From assembly GCF_001306415.1 (NCBI RefSeq), contig NZ_LDJX01000005.1:186001-250000 (forward strand): a stretch of 64,000 bases of DNA, written 5' to 3'. The stretch is from Croceitalea dokdonensis DOKDO 023 (lineage in GTDB: Bacteria > Bacteroidota > Bacteroidia > Flavobacteriales > Flavobacteriaceae). The first letter of the stretch is position 1, and the number at the start of each line of letters is the position of its first letter. The notes below the pieces were generated by a model that had not been told where the DNA came from, did not search any database, and saw nothing but the letters and a program-made list of their open reading frames with translations. Below are positions 8,665 to 16,502 of this stretch, one piece after another. A program made the position numbers and the translations under genes.

Positions 8665-8825
8665 GGCACTCTTGTTAAAAACTTCACCGACGGCAGTATT
8701 CCTGTACACCTAATTTTAAAATATTTTGGTGGTGTAAGAAGGGTTTGTTTAACTGATTACCGAGATTTCCTCAAAAAATAATAATAATGGATAATATACC
8801 ATAGAAATTAGCAAATCTAGAGGTA

Positions 8826-8854
8826 TTGGTAGTGCTGGGTCTTTCGGATGTTTG
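8826..8854 (+). promoter_or_regulatory. Likely promoter of the small basic protein
   Basis: TTG (8826-8828), an 18-nt gap, then GATGTTTG (8847-8854), which has one mismatch to TAnnTTTG. If used, translation must start at the downstream ATGs at 8877 or 8880. Confidence 0.35.
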
Positions 8855-8876
8855 CAGCGTTATAAAAAATCATTTC

Positions 8877-9053
8877 ATGATGAGAAAGTTAAAGCATTAC
8901 CCAACCGTATGGCAAGCTTATCCCTATTCAATGGAAATGTTTGCCCACTTTGAAGAACAAGCGAGATTAAACAATATAGAGGCCCAAATAGAAAAGGAAG
9001 AAGTCAAGAAACGCAGAAAATCTCGGTTTAAACTTGCTTTTGGGCTTTGGTAA
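8877..9053 (+). CDS. Small basic protein of unknown function
   Basis: 58 residues from ATG 8877 (a second ATG follows at 8880). I do not recognise the family. The N-terminal half (LKHYPTVWQAYPYSMEMF) is aromatic; the C-terminal half is a charged helix (EAQIEKEEVKKRRKSRFK) ending in FGLW. There is no signal peptide or membrane segment. Support for a real gene comes from a plausible promoter upstream and a strong intrinsic terminator 23 nt after the stop. It is a lone gene between marR and the convergent polA. A function cannot be assigned. Confidence 0.55.
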   Translation: MMRKLKHYPTVWQAYPYSMEMFAHFEEQARLNNIEAQIEKEEVKKRRKSRFKLAFGLW

Positions 9054-9075
9054 GGCCAATAATTGCATAGGATTT

Positions 9076-9102
9076 AAAGGCACCGCATCGGTGCCTTTTT
9101 TT
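9076..9102. terminator. Intrinsic terminator after the small basic protein
   Basis: A ten-base-pair stem, AAAGGCACCG (9076-9085) with CGGTGCCTTT (9089-9098), around a CAT loop and followed by further T residues. It may also stop polA transcripts, since A residues precede the stem on the other strand. Confidence 0.85.
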
Positions 9103-9220
9103 ATGTCTGTTGATCAGGGTTTGCGATACCAGAAATGGTCTAAACAAATTAACTTGTTATTGCCCAATGATTTGTTAAATAGCTTGCTTCTAGGCCATAG
9201 CTGCAAGGCACCACAACTTC

Positions 9221-12061
9221 TTAGTGCGCCTCCAGCCAATTTTGGCCAACGCCAACTTCAACATCCAAGGGGACACTCATAGTGTAGGCATTTTCCATTT
9301 CAGACCTGATCAGTACCTTCATTTCGTCCAGTTCAGGCTTGTAGCAGTCAAAAACCAGTTCATCGTGCACTTGTAGCAGCATTTTGGTCTTATAGTTGCC
9401 TTGTGTTAATTTGTTATGAATGTTGATCATCGCGATTTTAATGATGTCCGCGGCACTACCTTGTATGGGCGCGTTTACGGCGTTGCGTTCTGCGGCACCG
9501 CGGACCACTTGGTTACTTCCGTTAATGTCTTTAAGATAGCGCCTTCTGCCAAGAACTGTCTGTACAAAGCCGTTATCCCGAGCAAAATCAATTTGTTCAC
9601 TCATGTAATTCCTTAATTTCGGATAGGTTTTGTAGTAGGTATCGATGAGCTCTTTGGATTCTGCACGGGTTAAATCGGTTTGGTTGCTCAATCCGAAGGC
9701 AGATACTCCATAGATAATACCAAAGTTGACCGTTTTAGCATTGCTACGTTGTTCTCTAGTTACTTCTTCTATAGGTACATTAAAAACCTTGGATGCAGTT
9801 GAGGCATGAATGTCCATTCCGTTTTTAAAGGCCTCTATCATGGTGTCTTCTTCACTCAATGCAGCGATGATACGAAGCTCAATCTGTGAATAATCTGCCG
9901 CTAGTAAAACATAGTTTTCGTCGCGCGGAACAAAAGCTTTTCTTACTTGCCTTCCGCGCTCTGTTCGAATGGGAATGTTCTGTAAATTAGGATTATTACT
10001 GCTCAATCGGCCTGTGGCCGCTACCGTTTGCATATAATCTGTATGTACCCGTCCCGTTGTTGCTTCTACCTGTTCTGGCAAGGCGTCTACATAGGTGCTT
10101 TTTAGTTTGGCTAGCCCGCGGTAATCCAACACATGTTGTATGATTTCATGGTCTTTGGCCAAATAGGATAACACATCTTCCGCGGTGGAGTATTGCCCCG
10201 TTTTGGTTTTTTTTGGTTTGTCCACAAGCTTCATTCTATCGAACAGCACCTCACCCAATTGCTTTGGAGATCCAATATTGAATTCTGTTCCCGCAGCTTG
10301 GTATATTTGCCGTTCCAAGTTTTTGATGTCGTTGTCCAAATCCCCGGAGAGCGACCCTAAGAAATCTTTATCAAGATTGATGCCCTCACTTTCCATGTCT
10401 GCCAATACCCGTAATAGGGGCACTTCAATATCTTCAAATAGCTTTTGGGTATTTGCCGCTTGGAGTTCTGGACGAAAATGTGCTGCCAGTTGAAAGGTGA
10501 TATCCGCGTCCTCAACGGCATATTCCGTTTGTTTTTCTAAAGGAACGTCCCGCATGCTAAGTTGGTTCCTTCCTTTTTTTCCAATGAGTTCGGTAATGGA
10601 AACAGGGGTGTAATTTAGATAGGTTTCCGAGAGTACATCCATATTGTGGCGCATATCCGGATTGATCAGGTAATGCGCCAGCATGGTATCAAAAAGATGT
10701 CCTTTGACCTGGATACCATGGTTTTTCATCACCTTGATATCATATTTTAAATTCTGTCCAACCTTTTCTATTTCTTCTGATTCAAAGAACGGGCGTAGCT
10801 GTTCCAGCAGCTGATGAACCTTATCCTTGTCCTCTGAGAACGGGATATAATAGCCCTTTCCGGTTTGCCAGCTAAAGGCAATACCTACCAATTGGGCCTC
10901 CAGTGGGTTTAAGGAGGTGGTTTCCGTATCAAAACATACAGACGGTTGTTCCAGTAGTTTTTTTAGGAACAATTGCATGGCCAATTCCCCTTGTACCAAT
11001 TGGTAAAAATGGGTGGTATCCGCAATGGTTTTTCTGCCACTGCTATCGGCAATGGTAGCTGCGACATTGGCAGGGTCGCCCCCAAAAAGGGTGAATTGTC
11101 CACTTCCTGCGGTTTTGGTTTCCAGTTTTGCTTTTTGGGCCGTGTTGTCTTGATTGTCTGTTGCCGATTCCGCCCCTTCCGAAAATAGTTTTAGGAACTG
11201 ATCTTTTAGGCGTCTAAACTCCAGTTCCTCAAATATCTCCTGTACCTGTTGGGCATCGGGTTGGCACATCTGGTAATCATCGGCATTAAAGGTAACCTCA
11301 CAATCAACTTTTATTTCGGCAAGCTGACGGGACAACCTGCCCAGCTCTGCATTGGCCTCTACTTTCTCCCTCATTTTACCTTTGAGTTGGTCCGTATTAG
11401 CCAGGAGTCCTTCCATAGAACCAAACTGTTCCAAAAACTTTTTGGCCGTTTTGTCCCCTACACCAGGAAGTCCGGGAATGTTATCACTGGCATCACCCAT
11501 CATGCCCAAATAATCTATGACCTGTTCTGGACGTTCTACCCCAAAGCGCTTTTGTATCTCGGGTATGCCCCAGATTTCAATGCCATTGCCCATTCGCGCA
11601 GGGCGATACATAAAAATGTTCTCCGAAACCAGTTGCCCAAAATCCTTGTCAGGGGTCACCATAAAAACCTTATAATTTTCTTTTTCGGCCTGCTTGGCTA
11701 TGGTGCCAATAAGGTCATCGGCCTCGTATCCTTCCAATTCTATTATTGGAATTTTAAGTGCCTTTAAAATATTCTGAATGTATGGAACGGCAATCCTTAT
11801 GGCATCTGGTGTCTCATCCCGGTTGGCCTTGTAAGCCTCAAAAAGTTCAGTACGTTCCACACTGCCCCCTTTATCAAAAGCTACGGCAAGATGGTCTGGT
11901 CGCTCCCTTTTGATGACATCAAAAAGTGAATTCACAAACCCCATGATGGCAGAGGTGTCCATGCCTTTAGAGTTTATTCTAGGGTTTTTTATCAAGGCGT
12001 AATACCCACGAAAAATTAGGGCGTAGGCATCAAGCAGAAAAAGTCGTTTTTGTTCGGACAT
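9221..12061 (-). CDS. polA: DNA polymerase I
   Basis: Repair and Okazaki-fragment polymerase, 946 residues, with three domains. The 5' nuclease domain (1-~290) has FLLDAYALIFRGYYAL, GYEADDLIGT and GDASDNIPGLPGVG. The 3'-5' exonuclease (~350-540) keeps its acidic residues (CFDTETTSLNP and YAVEDADITFQL), so proofreading should be active. The polymerase domain has LLAADYSQIELRI, RSNAKTVNFGIIYG and LLQVHDELVFDC. It is monocistronic on the minus strand. The leader contains TACTTTTA (12110-12103), close to a -7 box, but there is no good -33. Confidence 0.98.
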   Translation of the reverse strand: MSEQKRLFLLDAYALIFRGYYALIKNPRINSKGMDTSAIMGFVNSLFDVIKRERPDHLAVAFDKGGSVERTELFEAYKANRDETPDAIRIAVPYIQNILKALKIPIIELEGYEADDLIGTIAKQAEKENYKVFMVTPDKDFGQLVSENIFMYRPARMGNGIEIWGIPEIQKRFGVERPEQVIDYLGMMGDASDNIPGLPGVGDKTAKKFLEQFGSMEGLLANTDQLKGKMREKVEANAELGRLSRQLAEIKVDCEVTFNADDYQMCQPDAQQVQEIFEELEFRRLKDQFLKLFSEGAESATDNQDNTAQKAKLETKTAGSGQFTLFGGDPANVAATIADSSGRKTIADTTHFYQLVQGELAMQLFLKKLLEQPSVCFDTETTSLNPLEAQLVGIAFSWQTGKGYYIPFSEDKDKVHQLLEQLRPFFESEEIEKVGQNLKYDIKVMKNHGIQVKGHLFDTMLAHYLINPDMRHNMDVLSETYLNYTPVSITELIGKKGRNQLSMRDVPLEKQTEYAVEDADITFQLAAHFRPELQAANTQKLFEDIEVPLLRVLADMESEGINLDKDFLGSLSGDLDNDIKNLERQIYQAAGTEFNIGSPKQLGEVLFDRMKLVDKPKKTKTGQYSTAEDVLSYLAKDHEIIQHVLDYRGLAKLKSTYVDALPEQVEATTGRVHTDYMQTVAATGRLSSNNPNLQNIPIRTERGRQVRKAFVPRDENYVLLAADYSQIELRIIAALSEEDTMIEAFKNGMDIHASTASKVFNVPIEEVTREQRSNAKTVNFGIIYGVSAFGLSNQTDLTRAESKELIDTYYKTYPKLRNYMSEQIDFARDNGFVQTVLGRRRYLKDINGSNQVVRGAAERNAVNAPIQGSAADIIKIAMINIHNKLTQGNYKTKMLLQVHDELVFDCYKPELDEMKVLIRSEMENAYTMSVPLDVEVGVGQNWLEAH

Positions 12062-12543
12062 GTTTTTTAGTTGTCAGTTAATAGATAAAAGTTGACAGGT
12101 TTTAAAAGTAGAAAAAAGACTTAAGATATGGGATATTAGCGTCAAGTCTTTATCCTTCTCGATAAAAACCAAATTGTATTTGCTATCCATAAGTTGATAA
12201 AAATCATAATACTAGAGTTGGATAAGATCAATGGATGGTAGAGAAAATTACAAGAACTAATACCAGTACCATATTCCCAAATAGGATTTGCTTCGTTTTT
12301 CTTTTAAAGTCTCCGGAAAATTCGAGAAAAAAGGCATTAAGAGTACATGCGGGAACAATAAAAACAGCCTCCATTACCATGCGCATTAAGCTTTTATCTT
12401 CAGCGAAAAAGAAATTGATATGGATGTGGCTACAGCTTAGGATAATACTTAGAATAGCGAAAAAGAAAATGCGTTTAAAGTAAATAACAGCGATAAAATT
12501 TTTAATCTTGAATGAGAAGTTTGGAAAAAAATGGTACTAAAAT
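12062..12543. other. Gap between polA and the asparaginase gene
   Basis: A 482-nt stretch upstream of polA. The only coding signal I see is a minus-strand open frame at 12228-12536, listed separately. The remainder is AT-rich and presumably holds the polA promoter. A plus-strand frame at 12235-12483 is antisense to that frame and looks like a shadow. Confidence 0.6.
12228..12536 (-). CDS. Possible small membrane protein without an ATG start
   Basis: A 102-codon open frame between a TAG (12539-12537) and a TGA (12230-12228). The translation is strongly membrane-like. It has a hydrophobic segment around IYFKRIFFFAILSIILS, a second around MVMEAVFIVPACTLNAFFL and a third around ILFGNMVLVLVLVIF, separated by charged loops (FAEDKS, EFSGDFKRKTKQ). 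The pattern is that of a three-helix protein. No ATG occurs before the ATG at 12386, which would remove the first helix, so either a rare start such as ATT is used or the gene is a decayed remnant. It begins directly after the asparaginase gene on the same strand. I do not recognise the family. Confidence 0.35.
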   Translation of the reverse strand, partial: YHFFPNFSFKIKNFIAVIYFKRIFFFAILSIILSCSHIHINFFFAEDKSLMRMVMEAVFIVPACTLNAFFLEFSGDFKRKTKQILFGNMVLVLVLVIFSTIH

Positions 12544-13545
12544 TTATAAGAAACTACTGGATTCGATGTTCTCATGTCCCTGTTCCGTATATACCCGATA
12601 ACTAAACCCGGGATGAATACAATACCCCCCGGTTTCCCCATTTTTGTTGATGGCAATATACCCTACTTGAATTTTTTCATAATTAGGGTCATTTTTGATG
12701 ATGCGGTTAACGGCTTCCTCGCAAGCTTCTTGGGGAGAACGTCCCTGGCGCATGAGCTCCACGACCAAAAAACTACCCACGGTCTTTACTATTTCCTCAC
12801 CTTGTCCCGTGGCGGTAGCGCCACCAATTTCATTGTCCACAAAAAGTCCCGAGCCAATAATTGGTGAGTCTCCAACACGACCGGCCATTTTATACGCCAT
12901 GCCGCTTGTGGTGCAAGCGCCCGAAATATCACCGTTTTTATCAATGGCCAGCATACCAATGGTATCATGGTTTTCAATATTGATGACCGGCGCATATTTG
13001 GCTTCCTTCTTCCATTCTAGCCACTCCGCTTTGGATTTCTTCGTCAATAAATCCTCTTTATCAAATCCTTGCTCAAAAGCAAATTGTTCCGCACCCTTGC
13101 CGGCAAGCATCACATGGGGAGTTTCTTCCATCACTTTTCTTGCCACGGAAATGGCATGGGTGATATGTTGTAGGTAGACCACGGCACCACAGTTGCCTTT
13201 TGAATCCATAATGCAGGCATCTAGCGTTACATGGCCATCGCGATCAGGTCTGCCACCTTTTCCCACAGATTGGTTGTTTACATCTGCTTCTTCCATTTTA
13301 ACGCCAGTTTCTACCGCATCCAACGACGTGCCGCCCTCTTTAAGGACTTTCCAAGCTGCAGCTGTGGAGTTGGGGACATTCCAAGTGGCAATTGCAATTG
13401 GGCGGATGGGGGATTTGGTTTCCATGGGTGCGTTCCGTGCATTTTCATCCTCTGACGTTTTGGTTTTACATGAGGCAAGTGCTGTGGTAGAAAGAGCTCC
13501 AACGGCCGTAAGGCTAGATTTTTTTAAGAATTTTCTGCGTTGCAT
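12544..13545 (-). CDS. Glycosylasparaginase / isoaspartyl peptidase family lipoprotein
   Basis: An N-terminal nucleophile hydrolase of the N4-(beta-N-acetylglucosaminyl)-L-asparaginase type, 333 residues from ATG 13545. That start gives a clean twin-arginine signal (MQRRKFLKKSSLTAVGAL) ending in a lipobox, LASC, with the lipid-bearing Cys at 26; the protein is thus exported folded and anchored. Self-cleavage is expected between Asp and Thr of ENHDTIGM, making Thr at about 195 the nucleophile. Supporting segments are GRVGDSPIIGSGLFVDN and GATATGQGEEI. It is divergent from cutC with a 39-nt gap. Family members split Asn-linked GlcNAc-Asn; the in vivo substrate here is unknown. Confidence 0.92.
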   Translation of the reverse strand: MQRRKFLKKSSLTAVGALSTTALASCKTKTSEDENARNAPMETKSPIRPIAIATWNVPNSTAAAWKVLKEGGTSLDAVETGVKMEEADVNNQSVGKGGRPDRDGHVTLDACIMDSKGNCGAVVYLQHITHAISVARKVMEETPHVMLAGKGAEQFAFEQGFDKEDLLTKKSKAEWLEWKKEAKYAPVINIENHDTIGMLAIDKNGDISGACTTSGMAYKMAGRVGDSPIIGSGLFVDNEIGGATATGQGEEIVKTVGSFLVVELMRQGRSPQEACEEAVNRIIKNDPNYEKIQVGYIAINKNGETGGYCIHPGFSYRVYTEQGHENIESSSFL

Positions 13546-13584
13546 GCTTGGGTTGTTTATTTTAGATATTTTAAATATACCAAT

Positions 13585-14307
13585 ATGTTGGTTGAGGTTT
13601 GCTGTAATTCCTTGCAATCTGCCCTAAATGCCGAAAAAGCAGGTGCTGACCGAATTGAGCTTTGCTCAGAACTTGGGGTAGGTGGGGTCACCCCTTCTTA
13701 CGGATTGCTGCAGTTGGTCAAAAGCAGGCTGTCCATCCCTGTACATGTACTCATACGTCCCCGTAGCGCACATTTTACCTATACCGATTTAGAGTTTGAA
13801 GTGATGCTCAACGATATTGGCTTGTGTATCTCGGCTGGTGCCGATGGTATCGTTTGTGGTATTTTAAACGCTGATGCCACCTTGGATATCCAACGGACGC
13901 AAAAATTGATCAAAAAAGCGGCACCCTTACATTTTACATTTCATCGTGCCTTTGATTGGATATCCGACCAAAAAAAGGCGTTACAGCAATTGGACCAACT
14001 CGGGGCGCACTGCGTTTTAACTTCTGGTGGCAAGGCCAATTCCCATAATGCGCTAACACAGTTGGCGCAACTTAAAAAGTTAAATACGCGAATGGTAGTC
14101 ATGCCTGGCGGTGGAATACACCACCAAAATGTTTTGGATTTTAAAAAGGAAGGTTTTAGCGCTATCCACCTATCAGGGAGCCAGTTTCAACATCATCTGC
14201 CACAGACAGATAAAATACCTTTGAATTCCAACCCTCATCTTCAGGAGGATAGGGTAGCTGTTACCAATGCTCAAGTAATAGCCGAGGTGGTGCAACTCGT
14301 TAAATAA
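13585..14307 (+). CDS. cutC: CutC family TIM-barrel protein
   Basis: 240 residues from ATG 13585 (MLVEVCCNSLQSALNAE). CutC signatures are GADRIELCSELGVGGVTPS at the N-terminus, VHVLIRPRSAHFTYT and FHRAFDW near the middle. The family was named for copper homeostasis in Escherichia coli, but that role is disputed and the reaction is unsettled. It is cytosolic, with no signal. The gene is divergent from the asparaginase; metallophosphoesterase and thioredoxin genes follow on the same strand with their own promoter-like boxes. Confidence 0.93.
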   Translation: MLVEVCCNSLQSALNAEKAGADRIELCSELGVGGVTPSYGLLQLVKSRLSIPVHVLIRPRSAHFTYTDLEFEVMLNDIGLCISAGADGIVCGILNADATLDIQRTQKLIKKAAPLHFTFHRAFDWISDQKKALQQLDQLGAHCVLTSGGKANSHNALTQLAQLKKLNTRMVVMPGGGIHHQNVLDFKKEGFSAIHLSGSQFQHHLPQTDKIPLNSNPHLQEDRVAVTNAQVIAEVVQLVK

Positions 14308-14342
14308 GCCAAAATACGGAAGGCTACTTACAGGTAAAGGGA

Positions 14343-14350
14343 TAAATTTG
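14343..14350 (+). promoter_or_regulatory. -7 box for the metallophosphoesterase gene
   Basis: TAAATTTG fits TAnnTTTG, but I see no TTG at the right distance upstream. Initiation near 14356 would leave a leader of under ten bases before the ATG at 14363. Confidence 0.4.
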
Positions 14351-14362
14351 TAAAAACGTATT

Positions 14363-15589
14363 ATGCTCCGCTGGATTATTTTTGTTGCCATTTACGGAAT
14401 CCTTGGTTTTTATGCTTTACAGGCCATCAAAACGGCATCTAGGTTTCCTTGGGTCCATTATACTTTCATAGTGGTTTCCTTATTGGTCGTCGGTAATTTT
14501 TTATACCAGTTTACTGGCGATGACCAAGGTAGGGTGTTAAGCAGGCCAAAGAGTTATGCCTTTGGCTTTTTGTTGGCTACACTTTCATTTTATTTGATCA
14601 CCATCATTTTTTTGTTTGGGGAAGATATCTTTAGATTGTTCACCGGATTGTACCAAAAGATAGCTGGGGACCAAAAAGAGTTTGGCATTCCGGCGCGAAG
14701 ACGATTTTTAAGTGTATTGGGACTTGGTATTGCCGCAATGCCTTTTGGGGCCCTACTGTATGGTATGTACAAAGGCAAATACAACTATAAGGTACTTAGT
14801 TATAGTTTGGAGTTTGATGATTTGCCCGATGCTTTTCACGGCTATAAAATCACCCAGATCTCAGATATACACAGTGGAAGCTTAGATGATGCGGAAAAGG
14901 TAGCCTACGGAATAGATCTAATCAATGAGCAACAAAGTGATCTAATATTGTTTACGGGTGATTTTGTGAACAACCAGACCATAGAACTGGTCCCTTGGGC
15001 TAGTACGTTTGCCAGGTTAAAAGCAAAAGATGGTCTGTATTCCGTTCTCGGAAATCATGATTACGGTGACTATATTGGCTGGGATTCAGAAGAAGAAAAA
15101 GCCAAAAATCTAAAGGATTTAAAGGCCTTACAACGAGAAATTGGTTTCGATCTTATTTTGGATTCGCATCGATATATAGAAAAGGATGGTGAGCGCATCG
15201 CTTTATTGGGCGTGGAGAACTGGGGACGTGGAGGTTTTAAAAAAGCCGGTGATCTAGAAAAGGCAAAAGCGGGGATATCCAAGGACGATTTTAAGATATT
15301 AATGAGCCATGACCCATCCCACTGGGAAGATGTTGTCATCCATGACGATTATCATTTCCATTTAACCCTAAGCGGCCATACCCATGGTATGCAATTTGGC
15401 GTGGAGATACCTGGCTGGATTAAATGGAGCCCGGTAAAGTGGCGATATACCTACTGGGCGGGTATTTATAAAGAAATGGGTCAATACATTAACGTCAACA
15501 GGGGCTTTGGTTTTCTTGGATATCCAGGAAGGGTTGGCATTTGGCCAGAGATTACGGTAATTACGTTAAAGAAGAAAGGTTTAACTTGA
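14363..15589 (+). CDS. Membrane-anchored calcineurin-like metallophosphoesterase
   Basis: 408 residues. The first ~150 residues hold several hydrophobic helices (IIFVAIYGILGFYAL, FIVVSLLVVGNFLYQF, FLLATLSFYLITIIFLF and a fourth before the catalytic domain). The catalytic domain then carries all family metal-binding blocks: QISDIHSG, LFTGDFVNN, LGNHDYGDY, MSHDPSHW and LSGHTHGMQFG. The layout is that of the YkuE-like group, some of which act on lipid phosphates such as UDP-diacylglucosamine, but the substrate here is not known. It is probably an inner-membrane enzyme. Confidence 0.92.
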   Translation: MLRWIIFVAIYGILGFYALQAIKTASRFPWVHYTFIVVSLLVVGNFLYQFTGDDQGRVLSRPKSYAFGFLLATLSFYLITIIFLFGEDIFRLFTGLYQKIAGDQKEFGIPARRRFLSVLGLGIAAMPFGALLYGMYKGKYNYKVLSYSLEFDDLPDAFHGYKITQISDIHSGSLDDAEKVAYGIDLINEQQSDLILFTGDFVNNQTIELVPWASTFARLKAKDGLYSVLGNHDYGDYIGWDSEEEKAKNLKDLKALQREIGFDLILDSHRYIEKDGERIALLGVENWGRGGFKKAGDLEKAKAGISKDDFKILMSHDPSHWEDVVIHDDYHFHLTLSGHTHGMQFGVEIPGWIKWSPVKWRYTYWAGIYKEMGQYINVNRGFGFLGYPGRVGIWPEITVITLKKKGLT

Positions 15590-15630
15590 ATTTAACGGCG
15601 ATACCCATGGCGTGGAACGCAGCCGATGGG

Positions 15631-15657
15631 TTGCTTTAACATTTTTTCTTACTTTTG
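15631..15657 (+). promoter_or_regulatory. Promoter of the thioredoxin-like gene
   Basis: TTG (15631-15633), a 16-nt gap, then TACTTTTG (15650-15657). It supports the ATG at 15681 rather than the longer frame that opens at 15612. Confidence 0.55.
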
Positions 15658-15680
15658 ATAAGAACAATAACCTATTTACC

Positions 15681-15977
15681 ATGTCCAAATTTGGTGAGCT
15701 TATTGACCTAAACATTCCAGTGCTCCTTGATTTTTACGCAGATTGGAATGAACAATCTACCTCCATGCATCCTGTTCTTCGCGATGTTGCCGCAGCACTT
15801 GGGGATAAAGGCAAAGTCATTAAAATAGATGTTGAGAAAAACAAAGAGCTTTCCCAAGCTTTACGGATAAAGGGATTACCAACGTTAATGATTTATAAGC
15901 GGGGCGAAATGGTGTGGCGCCAAAGTGGTGAACAGGACGCCAATACGCTGATTGGTATCCTTAACGAATACATTTAA
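15681..15977 (+). CDS. Thioredoxin-fold protein lacking the CxxC active site
   Basis: 98 residues from ATG 15681 (MSKFGELIDLNIPVLLDFYA). The thioredoxin fold is clear: DFYADW after the second strand, KVIKIDVEKNKELSQAL and the cis-proline loop IKGLPTLMIYKRGE. Where thioredoxins have WCGPC, this protein reads WNEQS, and there is no cysteine anywhere in the sequence. It cannot be a disulfide reductase; a binding or chaperone role is more likely, though that is inference. It has its own promoter and no obvious partner gene. Confidence 0.85.
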   Translation: MSKFGELIDLNIPVLLDFYADWNEQSTSMHPVLRDVAAALGDKGKVIKIDVEKNKELSQALRIKGLPTLMIYKRGEMVWRQSGEQDANTLIGILNEYI

Positions 15978-16502
15978 GCCCGTTGTGCATTTTGAATACT
16001 TTTAAGATTTAAAACCGTCAGTTCGAGTTTTTTCTGGAAGAAAAAGTATCGAGAACAAGGTTATAATCCTAAAATTCTGATTCTCGTTACTATTTTCCGA
16101 TACTTCCTATCAAAAAATCACTCGAATTGACGAATTTTCATCAAAATGTACAATAGGTACATTTAAACTTTCAAGTAACCGTTATCCGCAGCCTGTTGCG
16201 GTATTGCTGGTCTTTTTGGTTTATCTCTGGTCTGCAAGCTTAGTATCCTTATCGGCTTTAACGAATAGCAGGCAGATGAACCATAACTTCTATCGCGTTT
16301 GCTGTACCCCTATATGCCTTGGTGTAAAAACCGGTATTTCTTAAGGGTCCGTAAAAATTGTTATCGATTATTTGTTGTGTGCCTCTTTACTCCCTTTTTC
16401 TTTGAATCCTAAAAACGGTACTAAGGTTAAGCTCTAAATATTCGTATTAAAGCCTGCAAAAAAAAGGGATAATGATTCCAATGACATCAACCTAAATAGG
16501 CG
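15978..16502. other. Non-coding gap with a long palindrome
   Basis: 525 nt without a convincing gene. The first part contains the 117-bp imperfect palindrome listed separately. The part from 16133 on shows no ORF, RNA or promoter that I can support. Confidence 0.6.
16016..16132. repeat. Long imperfect palindrome, REP-like element
   Basis: The outer arms CGTCAGTTCGAGT and its near-complement ACTCGAATTGACG (ending 16132) enclose nested arms. GGAAG...AGTATCG (16037 on) pairs with CGATACTTCC (near 16106), and GAGAAC pairs with a later TTCTC. The element could fold into one long hairpin. Its form resembles dispersed intergenic palindromes of flavobacterial genomes; only one copy is seen here. Confidence 0.6.

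Noticed and set aside
12235-12483. Plus-strand 82-codon frame
   Set aside because: It is antisense to a frame with clear membrane-helix pattern, lacks any domain-like sequence, and its basic composition is what the complement of hydrophobic codons gives.
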